This document shows, one piece after another, positions 17,899 to 24,149 of a DNA stretch of 25,699 bases (position 1 is the first letter of the stretch; each line of letters begins with the position of its first letter). The translations under genes and the position numbers were made by a program. Source of the DNA: a virus. The DNA lies in the IMG/VR virus record IMGVR_UViG_3300008262_006604, positions 1 to 25,699 of that record, one strand, 5' to 3'. The notes below the pieces were generated by a model. That model did not search any database. It was not told the origin of the DNA and saw only the letters and a program-made list of their open reading frames with translations.

Positions 17899-18426
17899 AT
17901 GAGTAACTTTGAAAAACTTTACGAAGCCGAATCAGAAAAATTCCAAAATGGAGGATTTATGGTGGGCCAGCGTGTTCGTTTTAAACCTGATGCTTTGAAA
18001 AGCGATTACGTTAAAAGTCGAGCACAATCCTTCCAAGACATCATTAAAGCATGCATGGAGCCTTCCTTTGATTTAAATCTTCGCATTGGAGCAATTAAAT
18101 CGATTTATCCTACAACTACTCAAAATTACGGAAACGGAACCCAGCAGGCTATGGGAGTATTTTTTGACGTATATATTGAATATGCCCCGGGTTTATTTCG
18201 TAACCCCATTACAATTCCACTAGAAATCGTTTCTCCTATAGAAGAAAATGACAGAGGACCGATTCCGGACAGTCTCAAACGTCCAAATAATGTTCATGGA
18301 CCAAAAGAACAAAAAGCTGACTCAGACATTAAAGCTGACGTCAATCTTAAAAACCAAAACGTCCAAATGCCTGGTGCCAATAAATGGGATGACACCAAAC
18401 CAGGTGGTGGAAACTTTAAGTCCTAA
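17899..18426 (+). CDS. Conserved phage protein of unknown function, first gene of the plus-strand block
   Basis: This is a 175-residue protein, ATG at 17899, divergent from gp25. The first 115 residues contain a compact, probably SH3-like beta barrel beginning GFMVGQRVRFKPDAL, then LRIGAIKSIYPT and GVFFDVYIEYAPGLF. The last 60 residues (from about 115) are Pro/Asn/Lys-rich and probably disordered (NDRGPIPDSLKRPNN, GANKWDDTKPGGGN). I remember similar proteins near gp25 in T4-like marine phages but know no function. There is no catalytic motif, signal peptide or membrane segment. The promoter-like element at 17863-17890 lies immediately upstream. Confidence 0.8.
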   Translation: MSNFEKLYEAESEKFQNGGFMVGQRVRFKPDALKSDYVKSRAQSFQDIIKACMEPSFDLNLRIGAIKSIYPTTTQNYGNGTQQAMGVFFDVYIEYAPGLFRNPITIPLEIVSPIEENDRGPIPDSLKRPNNVHGPKEQKADSDIKADVNLKNQNVQMPGANKWDDTKPGGGNFKS

Positions 18427-18482
18427 GTAGAAAAAAATAAAAACCAAATGACAATATCACGCACAACCTATCTTTAAAAATA

Positions 18483-18671
18483 ATGAAAACCTTATATTAC
18501 AAATTCTTAGTAATGTTTTTTTATTATGTTGGTGATATTGCATGCAGATTTAATTTTGAATGGTGCTACAACCTTTATCAAAAAGCCATGAATCTTTCTG
18601 TTCATTACGACGAACAGATTAATTTCTGGTGGTGGAAAGAACCTCGATTAAATGAAGACGATGAAATATAA
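18483..18671 (+). CDS. Small phage protein, aromatic-rich, possibly membrane-associated
   Basis: This is a 62-residue protein, ATG at 18483, after a 56-base gap. It begins MKTLYYKFLVMFFYYVGDIA, a hydrophobic aromatic stretch that could be one membrane helix or a buried amphipathic helix, followed by RFNFEWCYNLYQKAM and a Trp-rich acidic end. Its last 20 bases overlap the start of the next gene, which suggests coupled translation. Small proteins of this type (a GDIASRF-like phrase and an LYQKAM-like phrase) occur in T4-like phages. I know no function. Confidence 0.65.
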   Translation: MKTLYYKFLVMFFYYVGDIACRFNFEWCYNLYQKAMNLSVHYDEQINFWWWKEPRLNEDDEI

Positions 18672-19401
18672 CCCCATTAAACGTAAGTTAGGCATATCGT
18701 TCTTCGAGCATTTTGCAAGAAAAGAAGCTCTCAGAGAAGGCTTGGAAATTTCGTATGGTTCAAATAGCCTGAAGGCTGCTTTGTTCAGCTCATTCAAAAA
18801 TTATATCGTAGAAGTAGAAGACATTCCTTTAGTTCAAACAACAAAGCCGTACAAATTTGGTGTACCCAACACCGTTACGATTGTTGTAAAGAATGCGGGA
18901 TCTTTTAAAGAAAAATCCGACGAATTGAACAGAATACTAAATCAGCAAGGATATTTTATTGTAAAACAAGAAACTGTTGGAGAGGATGTGGACTTGTATC
19001 AATTCGAACCAAAGTATTCCGTAACAATCAGCAAGAACGAGATCGAATCTTTTCGAGTATTTCATGTTGCAGAAAAAGACAGAAAAGAAAAAATATTAAA
19101 ACTTGGTTTAATTCCTAAGGATTCTAGAACTAGCTTCAAACACAAAGGAAACAGAATTTATTTGTTTGTAACCAACGAACCACAAAAGTATGTTCCCAAC
19201 CTTTTGAAGACGCTTTCTAAAAGAGTTAATGAAGAAGAAGCTGAAGTTCAAAAAGATATGATTGTTTTTGAAATAGACAAAAAAGGAATTTCAAGCGAAG
19301 ATCTGTATCTTGACGAATCTTTTGATTTTAAACCAGATTATTATGCAGTATTTACGCTGCATCCAATTAGATCAAATTATATAAAAATTTATGAAAACTA
19401 A
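18652..19401 (+). CDS. Putative ADP-ribosyltransferase-like protein, function unproven
   Basis: This is a 249-residue protein starting at ATG 18652, inside the end of the previous gene. The N-terminal half (1-125) is unrecognised. The C-terminal half has an order of motifs like the ADP-ribosyltransferase/RNA 2'-phosphotransferase fold: FRVFHVAEKDRKEKILKLGL (134-153), a His-containing first strand followed by a helix and GLIP; then RIYLF (168-172); a VFEID strand (205-209); and a final strand TLHPIRSNYIKIYE. H138 and Y170 would be candidate NAD-contacting residues. T4-like phages use ADP-ribosyltransferases to modify host RNA polymerase or to act on RNA, so such an activity is plausible here. 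This is a pattern judgement only; a catalytic Glu cannot be fixed. It overlaps nrdB by 11 bases. Confidence 0.5.
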   Translation: MKTMKYNPIKRKLGISFFEHFARKEALREGLEISYGSNSLKAALFSSFKNYIVEVEDIPLVQTTKPYKFGVPNTVTIVVKNAGSFKEKSDELNRILNQQGYFIVKQETVGEDVDLYQFEPKYSVTISKNEIESFRVFHVAEKDRKEKILKLGLIPKDSRTSFKHKGNRIYLFVTNEPQKYVPNLLKTLSKRVNEEEAEVQKDMIVFEIDKKGISSEDLYLDESFDFKPDYYAVFTLHPIRSNYIKIYEN

Positions 19402-20380
19402 TAGACCTAAAATATTTGAAGAACAAATTGCTAGAAAACCAAACCATTTTTCTTGGACAGACTCGTTCGTTGAAAGTATACAAAACGGATTTTGGACGCA
19501 CAGAGAATTCAACTTTAAGTCGGACATCCAACAATTTAAAGTCAATCTAACGGATCAGGAACGAGATATTATTATCCGCACGCTTTCTGCTATTGGACAA
19601 ATTGAAATTGCTGTAAAAACATTCTGGGGAAAGCTCGGAGAGAATTTGAGATTTCCAAATTTTTCTGACCTAGGTTATACTATGGCCCACACAGAAGTCA
19701 TTCACAATAATGCTTATGAGCGTCTTATTGATGTATTAGGCTTAAGTGAAGTGTTTGAAGAAAACTTAAAACTCGATTGGATTCAAGGACGTGTTAACTA
19801 TCTTCGTAAATATACACACAAGTTTTATAAAGATTCGAAAAAGCAGTATCTTTATGCTATTATTCTGTTTACTTTGTTTGTTGAGAACGTTTCGTTGTTT
19901 AGTCAGTTTTATATTATTAATTGGTTTGCGAGGTTCAAGAACGTGCTCAAGGATACTGATCAACAAGTGAAATATACTCGCAATGAAGAAAACCTACATG
20001 CTTTGATTGGTATTAAAATTATCAATACCATTAGAGAAGATTATCCAGAAATGTTTGATGAGGAGCTTGAGCAAAAAATTCTTCATGAAGCAGAAGAAGC
20101 ATACAAGTCCGAAGCAAAGATTGTTGACTGGATGATTAACGGCATCCAAGAAGAAGGATTAACTGCTCCAATCCTTAAAGAATTCATTAAGAATAGAATC
20201 AACGAATCACTAAAACAAATTGGTTTTAAAACGGTTTTCGAAGTTGATAAAGAGCTTTTAAAGACTACAGTGTGGTTTGATGAAGAATTGCTTGGAGAGA
20301 ATGCGACGGATTTTTTTCATAGCAGGCCGGTTTCATACGCTCGGTCTAATCAATCATTTTCTGAAGACGATTTGTTTTAA
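19391..20380 (+). CDS. nrdB: Ribonucleotide reductase class I, small subunit
   Basis: This is a 329-residue protein, ATG at 19391, overlapping the previous stop by 11 bases. It generates and stores the radical used by NrdA to reduce ribonucleotides for phage DNA synthesis. Metal ligands can be placed as E72 (AIGQIEIAV), E102 and H105 (HTEVIHNNAY), E165 (LFVENVSLF), E200 and H203 (NEENLHALIG). Y109 is at the position of the E. coli Tyr122 radical. The first ligand is Glu where E. coli has Asp. The tail SFSEDDLF is the expected NrdA-docking end. No N-terminal ATP cone is present. The order nrdB before nrdA is opposite to T4. It is separated from nrdA by one frame-broken unknown gene and the homing endonuclease. 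Confidence 0.93.
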   Translation: MKTNRPKIFEEQIARKPNHFSWTDSFVESIQNGFWTHREFNFKSDIQQFKVNLTDQERDIIIRTLSAIGQIEIAVKTFWGKLGENLRFPNFSDLGYTMAHTEVIHNNAYERLIDVLGLSEVFEENLKLDWIQGRVNYLRKYTHKFYKDSKKQYLYAIILFTLFVENVSLFSQFYIINWFARFKNVLKDTDQQVKYTRNEENLHALIGIKIINTIREDYPEMFDEELEQKILHEAEEAYKSEAKIVDWMINGIQEEGLTAPILKEFIKNRINESLKQIGFKTVFEVDKELLKTTVWFDEELLGENATDFFHSRPVSYARSNQSFSEDDLF

Positions 20381-20383
20381 GAT

Positions 20384-20869
20384 ATGAGTAAATCAAACGC
20401 TCGGAACAAAGATTCTAAAAAGCTGGAGCAAATCTACGAAGCAATTCGTAGCGTTGATTACTTTGTTAACGACGAGAAAAAGTTTGAATGGAATAACTTT
20501 GAAAAATTACACGTCGAAAATTTCAATTATAATTCTTTAAATCCCGAACTTGAATACTTTTTAGAAAGCTTCGAAAAAATTAAATCTGCTTCGCCAACGA
20601 AACATGGACAAGAAGATGTTTATGAGGTTGTGCTTCATAACGGGTTAAAATTTTATTTACATATCAATTTCATCCAACCTTCAGAGACTAAAGAATTCAT
20701 TCAAACAAAAATTGTTAATGCGGAAATTAAAAATCAAAACGAAGCATTAGCAGACTATCAAAAGCATTTTTCAAATATTGAAAAAAATGAGTTGATTTGT
20801 ATGTACAAAAAAGGTCGGAATGTCATCAAAGGAACTTTTTGTAACTCTAAAGAACGCGTTGTTGGATAG
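20384..20869 (+). CDS. Unknown phage protein, N-terminal part (frame break near 20808-20820)
   Basis: This is a 161-codon frame, ATG at 20384, 3 bases after nrdB. Residues 1-140 read as a soluble alpha/beta protein (EDVYEVVLHNGLKFYLHINF; NIEKNELICMYKKG). After the A6 run at 20807-20812 the sequence of this frame looks unnatural (RNVIKGTFCNSKERVVG), while the +1 frame continues with MSSKELFVTLKNALLDS, the text expected from similar phage proteins. I therefore think the real gene is 20384-21056, about 223 residues, with one extra base or a +1 shift. No known domain or catalytic motif is visible. It lies between nrdB and nrdA, which hints at a role in nucleotide or DNA metabolism, but only by position. 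Confidence 0.65.
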   Translation: MSKSNARNKDSKKLEQIYEAIRSVDYFVNDEKKFEWNNFEKLHVENFNYNSLNPELEYFLESFEKIKSASPTKHGQEDVYEVVLHNGLKFYLHINFIQPSETKEFIQTKIVNAEIKNQNEALADYQKHFSNIEKNELICMYKKGRNVIKGTFCNSKERVVG

Positions 20870-21056
20870 TATGTCAACTAAAAGCTGGAATGATATCAAA
20901 GCTATCGGCGCCAGAGTTAACATTGATGAAAACAAAAGAACCAATTTTTACAAATTTTTATTTCGAAAGTTTTTTAGCGATAGACTTCCGAATATTTTTG
21001 AGGATAGTGAAACAGAATCAGATAAAAACCTCAAACTAGTTTTTGCAACAAAATAA
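20820..21056 (+). CDS. Unknown phage protein, C-terminal part of the frame-broken gene
   Basis: This is a 78-codon frame beginning with ATG at 20820 (MSSKELFVTLKNALLDS), overlapping the previous frame by 50 bases. The content (SWNDIKAIGARVNIDENKRT, NFYKFLFRKFFSDRLPNIF) is a plausible globular end of a longer protein. It joins smoothly to ICMYKK of the preceding frame if one base is dropped from the A6 run. There is no Shine-Dalgarno site before 20820, so separate translation is less likely than one continuous gene. It ends 6 bases before the original nrdA start at 21063. Confidence 0.6.
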   Translation: MSSKELFVTLKNALLDSMSTKSWNDIKAIGARVNIDENKRTNFYKFLFRKFFSDRLPNIFEDSETESDKNLKLVFATK

Positions 21057-21062
21057 TAATTT

Positions 21063-21209
21063 ATGACCGAAAAATACTACTGGCTTAACAAAGACTCACG
21101 AAAATTTCAAAAGAAATTATATAATACCGGCATTGTATTGCTTAAGTATTTCTGTGAAAAGAAAATATCAAAAAAGACTATCCGTAAGCAAGCTAGATAC
21201 ACCTACTAA
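21063..21209 (+). pseudogene. nrdA: Displaced original 5' end of nrdA (48 codons, only the first 15 nrdA-like)
   Basis: From ATG 21063 the reading frame gives MTEKYYWLNKDSRKF, the expected beginning of a short NrdA. After codon 15 it turns into unrelated sequence and stops at TAA 21207-21209. The same beginning (TEKYYWLNKDS) reappears 1.1 kb downstream at the start of the intact nrdA (22181). The homing endonuclease gene lies between. The simplest reading is that the endonuclease inserted a few codons into nrdA and left this 5' stub. The stub may still be translated as a 48-residue peptide and may help ribosomes reach the endonuclease frame, which overlaps it. Confidence 0.75.
21066..21098 (+). 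repeat. Direct repeat copy 1: nrdA codons 2-12 (original 5' end)
   Basis: These 33 bases encode TEKYYWLNKDS and match 22190-22222 at 27 of 33 positions. The longest exact stretch is 15 bases, GAAAAATACTACTGG (21069-21083). All six differences are synonymous. Confidence 0.85.
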
Positions 21210-22189
21210 AGAATTTTATGTGTATTGTCTATATTACTCAGAAACCCAAGAAGATGCAAAATATACAGAAGATCGAGTGTTTTATATAGGCAAAGCTAAA
21301 GCAAAATTATTTCCTTGTTTAAGAAGAGAAAATAAACACATACAAGATGCATATTACGACAAACAACGAGCTCATTTTCCAAAATCTAGAAAAATAAGAA
21401 AGCTTTTAGAAAATAATTGTTTTATCATGTCAAAAATTTTACAAGAATATGATACAGAAGTTGAATCGTTTTTAGGAGAAATTAAATGGTTCAAGTATTT
21501 CGAAAACAAAAATATAAAACTTACAAACATAGCCGAATGTGGAGTTCAGGGTGTAGGTAGCGGCGTTTCTCATCCGAGCTATAATCACGAAATACGTCAA
21601 CACTCCAACGAAATATGTAATTTATATGAAAATCATCTATGGTCTATGGACAGACTTAGCAAAAAATATAATTGTTCTAGTAGAACCATAAAATCTATTC
21701 TTAACGAAAACAAAATTTCTTTACGAGAAGATGCGATTAGAAACCCTATTTGGTTAAAAAAAGAGGAAATATTAAAAAAATATGATGAAGGATATTCGTT
21801 AAATCAATTAGCAATAGAATATAAAGAATATTCCGCTAATGTGAATTTTTATTCTGATATGCTAACAAAGTTGGGCCGCACTATACGTCAAACAGCAGAG
21901 TATAAAAGATCCGGTGCCTGGAAGCACGCTCAAGAAATTATTGGCAAGTACAACCAAGGGATTTCAATTAAAGAGCTTTGTTCACAATACAGCTGTGATT
22001 GTTCAGTTATTGACGGAATTTTTAAGAACAACAATGCAACAAAAAGAAAAAACAACCGGTCGTGGGTATGGAATTATGCTCATGAAATAATCGAGCTCAA
22101 AAAACAAAAATACACTATAAAACAAATAGCTGCAAAATATAGCGTTTGTGTACAAGTTATAACAAAAATATTAAAACACTATGAAAACA
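21106..22189 (+). mobile_element. Homing endonuclease gene insertion in the 5' end of nrdA (boundaries approximate)
   Basis: The inserted stretch starts where the nrdA stub stops resembling NrdA (after codon 15, about 21107) and ends where NrdA sequence resumes (22190). It carries one GIY-YIG endonuclease gene and no visible terminal repeats or transposase. It does not behave as an intron, because nrdA codons are duplicated on both sides and the downstream gene has its own ATG. It is more A-rich than nrdA, which fits separate ancestry. Confidence 0.65.
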
Positions 22190-22194
22190 ACTGA
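21133..22194 (+). CDS. GIY-YIG homing endonuclease with four C-terminal helix-turn-helix repeats
   Basis: This is a 353-codon frame with no suitable ATG; TTG 21133 or GTG 21154 are possible starts. The first in-frame ATG would remove the catalytic domain. The GIY-YIG nuclease is at residues 28-132: YVYCL (GIY strand), FYIGKAK at 50-56 (YIG strand), Arg64/65 in CLRREN, Glu116 in FLGEIKWF, and KLTNIAE at the end. Residues 160-353 hold four related helix-turn-helix units (about 160-197, 212-250, 268-300, 318-350; for example DRLSKKYNCSSRTIKSIL and KQIAAKYSVCVQVITKIL), expected to read a long DNA target. Such enzymes cut an allele lacking the gene and spread by repair; Aeromonas phage Aeh1 has the comparable mobE in nrdA. 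The final codons overlap the new nrdA start by 14 bases. Confidence 0.88.
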   Translation: MYCLSISVKRKYQKRLSVSKLDTPTKEFYVYCLYYSETQEDAKYTEDRVFYIGKAKAKLFPCLRRENKHIQDAYYDKQRAHFPKSRKIRKLLENNCFIMSKILQEYDTEVESFLGEIKWFKYFENKNIKLTNIAECGVQGVGSGVSHPSYNHEIRQHSNEICNLYENHLWSMDRLSKKYNCSSRTIKSILNENKISLREDAIRNPIWLKKEEILKKYDEGYSLNQLAIEYKEYSANVNFYSDMLTKLGRTIRQTAEYKRSGAWKHAQEIIGKYNQGISIKELCSQYSCDCSVIDGIFKNNNATKRKNNRSWVWNYAHEIIELKKQKYTIKQIAAKYSVCVQVITKILKHYENN

Positions 22195-23836
22195 AAAATA
22201 CTACTGGTTAAATAAGGATTCAGTCGCCTTTTTAAAAAGAGGTTATTTGCTTGAAGGAGAAGAGCCAATACAGAGATTTAAAGATATAGCACAAACTGCT
22301 GAAAAATATTTAAACATCAATGGATTTGCTGATAAGTTTGAAGACTATTTGTCTCGAGGATTTTATTCAATTAGCTCCCCAATCATTTCTAACTTTGGAA
22401 GAAAGCGCGGACTCCCGATCAGTTGTTTTGGTTCTTATATTTCCGATACAATGGAATCAATATTACACAAGGTTGCTGAAGTCGGTATTATGACCAAGCA
22501 TGGTGGAGGAACTTCTGCTTACTTTGGAGATATTCGTGGTAGAGGTACTCCAATTTCATGTGGAGGAGAATCTACTGGTTCGGTTCACTTCATGGAACTT
22601 TATAACAAGTTAATGAATGTGGTTTCCCAAGGCAATGTTCGCAGAGGTTCTTTTGCTGCATATCTTCCCATCGACCACAAAGATATTGAAGAATTTCTTG
22701 AGATTCGTTCTGAAGGCCACGACATTCAAGAAATGTCATTTGGAGTATGTGTTTCTGATCAGTGGATGAAAGATATGGTTGCTGGAGACAAAGACAAGCG
22801 CAAGATCTGGTCGAAGGTCATTAAGAAGCGCTTTGAGTCTGGATATCCATACATTTTCTTTTCGGACACGGCTAATAACAACGCTCCTCAAGTTTACAAA
22901 GACAAGGGATTAAAGATTTATAATTCCAATCTTTGCAGCGAAATTTTTCTTTCTAACTCAGAAGACGAGTCATTTGTTTGTGATCTGTCGTCACTTAATC
23001 TCGAAAAGTGGGATGAAATCAAAAATACAGATGCTGTACAAACATTAGTGTACTTCCTCGATGCAGTCATGTCAGAATTTATCGATAAGACGGAAGGCAT
23101 GCAATTTATGGAAGCTCCAAGAAAGTTTGCTATTAATCAAAGAGCTCTTGGAGTAGGTGTTCTTGGTTGGCATTCTTTGCTCCAATCTAAGATGATTGCT
23201 TTTGAGTCATTTGATGCAAAGATGCTTAATGCAGATGTTTGGAAGACAATCCGGGAACGAGCTGACAAAGCGACAGAAGAGCTTGCGAAGCTTTTTGGAG
23301 AACCAGAATTGCTCAAAGGTTATGGAAGAAGAAATACTACAACTTTAGCAATTGCGCCCACAACCAGTTCGGCTTTTATCTTGGGCCAAGTATCCCAATC
23401 GATTGAACCTTACAATTCAAACTATTATGTTAGAGACCTCGCTAAAGGTAAATTTTCATACAAAAACCCATACCTCAAGACTCTATTAAAACAAAAGAAT
23501 AAAGACAATGATGAAACCTGGACTTCAATTCTTGCTCATGGTGGTTCTGTTCTGCATCTTGATTTCTTGTCAGATCATGAAAAAGATGTATTCAAAACTT
23601 TTGGCGAGCTTTCCCAAAAAGAAATCGTCATTCAAGCGGCACAAAGACAAAAATACATCGATCAAGGTCAGTCATTGAACGTAATGATCCCTCATGACGC
23701 AAAGCCAAAAGACGTCAATGAGCTTTTGATCTTTGGTTGGGAACAAGGAATTAAAAGTTTCTACTACCAAAAGAGTACAAATCCTGCACAGAAACTAGCT
23801 CGTTCAATTCTGACTTGTAAATCTTGTGAAGGTTAA
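22181..23836 (+). CDS. nrdA: Ribonucleotide reductase class I, large subunit (short form)
   Basis: This is a 551-residue protein, ATG at 22181, and the gene is complete. It reduces ribonucleoside diphosphates with NrdB. Active-site residues are present: C82 (PISCFGSY), N250-x-C252-x-E254 (SNLCSEIF), C267 (FVCDLSSLNL), the radical-transfer pair Y528-Y529 (SFYYQ), and the C-terminal cysteines C546 and C549 (TCKSCEG) that are re-reduced by a thioredoxin-type partner. It lacks the roughly 90-residue N-terminal ATP cone of E. coli NrdA; C82 corresponds to E. coli C225. The start codon and first residues (MKT) come from the end of the inserted endonuclease gene, followed by TEKYYWLNKDS, a copy of the original 5' end. 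There is no Shine-Dalgarno site; translation is probably coupled to the endonuclease stop. Confidence 0.95.
   Translation: MKTTEKYYWLNKDSVAFLKRGYLLEGEEPIQRFKDIAQTAEKYLNINGFADKFEDYLSRGFYSISSPIISNFGRKRGLPISCFGSYISDTMESILHKVAEVGIMTKHGGGTSAYFGDIRGRGTPISCGGESTGSVHFMELYNKLMNVVSQGNVRRGSFAAYLPIDHKDIEEFLEIRSEGHDIQEMSFGVCVSDQWMKDMVAGDKDKRKIWSKVIKKRFESGYPYIFFSDTANNNAPQVYKDKGLKIYNSNLCSEIFLSNSEDESFVCDLSSLNLEKWDEIKNTDAVQTLVYFLDAVMSEFIDKTEGMQFMEAPRKFAINQRALGVGVLGWHSLLQSKMIAFESFDAKMLNADVWKTIRERADKATEELAKLFGEPELLKGYGRRNTTTLAIAPTTSSAFILGQVSQSIEPYNSNYYVRDLAKGKFSYKNPYLKTLLKQKNKDNDETWTSILAHGGSVLHLDFLSDHEKDVFKTFGELSQKEIVIQAAQRQKYIDQGQSLNVMIPHDAKPKDVNELLIFGWEQGIKSFYYQKSTNPAQKLARSILTCKSCEG
22190..22222 (+). repeat. 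Direct repeat copy 2: codons 4-14 of the intact nrdA
   Basis: These bases encode TEKYYWLNKDS like 21066-21098, but with different codons for Thr, Leu, Asn, Lys and Asp. After the repeat the two copies differ in protein as well (RKF in the stub, VAF here). Confidence 0.85.
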
Positions 23837-23863
23837 TAATTAAAATTAGCAACACGCTGCTTT

Positions 23864-23871
23864 AGAAAGGA
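23864..23871 (+). promoter_or_regulatory. Ribosome binding site for the 70-residue protein (AGAAAGGA)
   Basis: AGAAAGGA ends 11 bases before ATG 23883. It is one of the few Shine-Dalgarno-like sites in the window, where most starts have none, and suggests strong independent translation of this small gene. Confidence 0.5.
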
Positions 23872-23882
23872 CACATATACAC

Positions 23883-24095
23883 ATGGCTAAAAATGCTTTT
23901 GAAATCCGTTTGGATATTCTTCAAATGGCTCATGCAGATGCTCAGATGCGTTATTTGGAAAAGCTTAATACAGTGAGAGATAACTCAGGAAAAATTACTG
24001 ATAAACAACTCATTGAAGATCTTTTCCCAAAGACATCTGATATTATTGAACGAGCAGAAGAACTCTATTCTTTTGTTGAAGACAAGGGTCTTTAA
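23883..24095 (+). CDS. Small conserved T4-like phage protein of unknown function
   Basis: This is a 70-residue protein, ATG at 23883, 46 bases after nrdA. It begins MAKNAFEIRLDILQMAHADA and ends ERAEELYSFVEDKGL. The whole chain is predicted helical (two amphipathic helices with a short turn at DNSGK). I remember similar small proteins (an NPFEIR...L start and an AxELYxFVxxK end) in T4-like phages of marine bacteria, without known function. It is followed immediately by a strong terminator, so it closes the plus-strand transcription unit that includes nrdA. Confidence 0.8.
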   Translation: MAKNAFEIRLDILQMAHADAQMRYLEKLNTVRDNSGKITDKQLIEDLFPKTSDIIERAEELYSFVEDKGL

Positions 24096-24109
24096 CGGAG
24101 TCGAACCCC

Positions 24110-24149
24110 AAATCCCTCTGGGCTACCAACCTGGAGGGATTTTTTTTTG
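24110..24149 (+). terminator. Strong intrinsic terminator after the nrdA transcription unit
   Basis: The arms AAATCCCTC (24110-24118) and GAGGGATTT (24134-24142) pair perfectly. The stem continues through two G-T wobbles and two G-C pairs to a 7-base loop (CTACCAA, 24123-24129), then a run of Ts up to 24148. The hsp20 promoter begins at once, at 24150. Confidence 0.9.

Noticed and set aside
20806-20812. Classical -1 slippery site at the A run (A AAA AAG type)
   Set aside because: The productive downstream frame is +1 (equal to -2); a -1 slip runs into a stop codon within about ten codons.
21063-22222. Group I intron or intein in nrdA carrying the endonuclease
   Set aside because: The nrdA codons on the two sides are duplicated and not continuous, the downstream gene has its own ATG and complete sequence, and no splicing motifs are seen.
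24096-24145. tRNA-like text on the minus strand (GGTTCGACTCC, resembling a T arm)
   Set aside because: The T stem does not pair beyond two bases, there is no proper acceptor or anticodon stem, and the same bases form a perfect plus-strand terminator.
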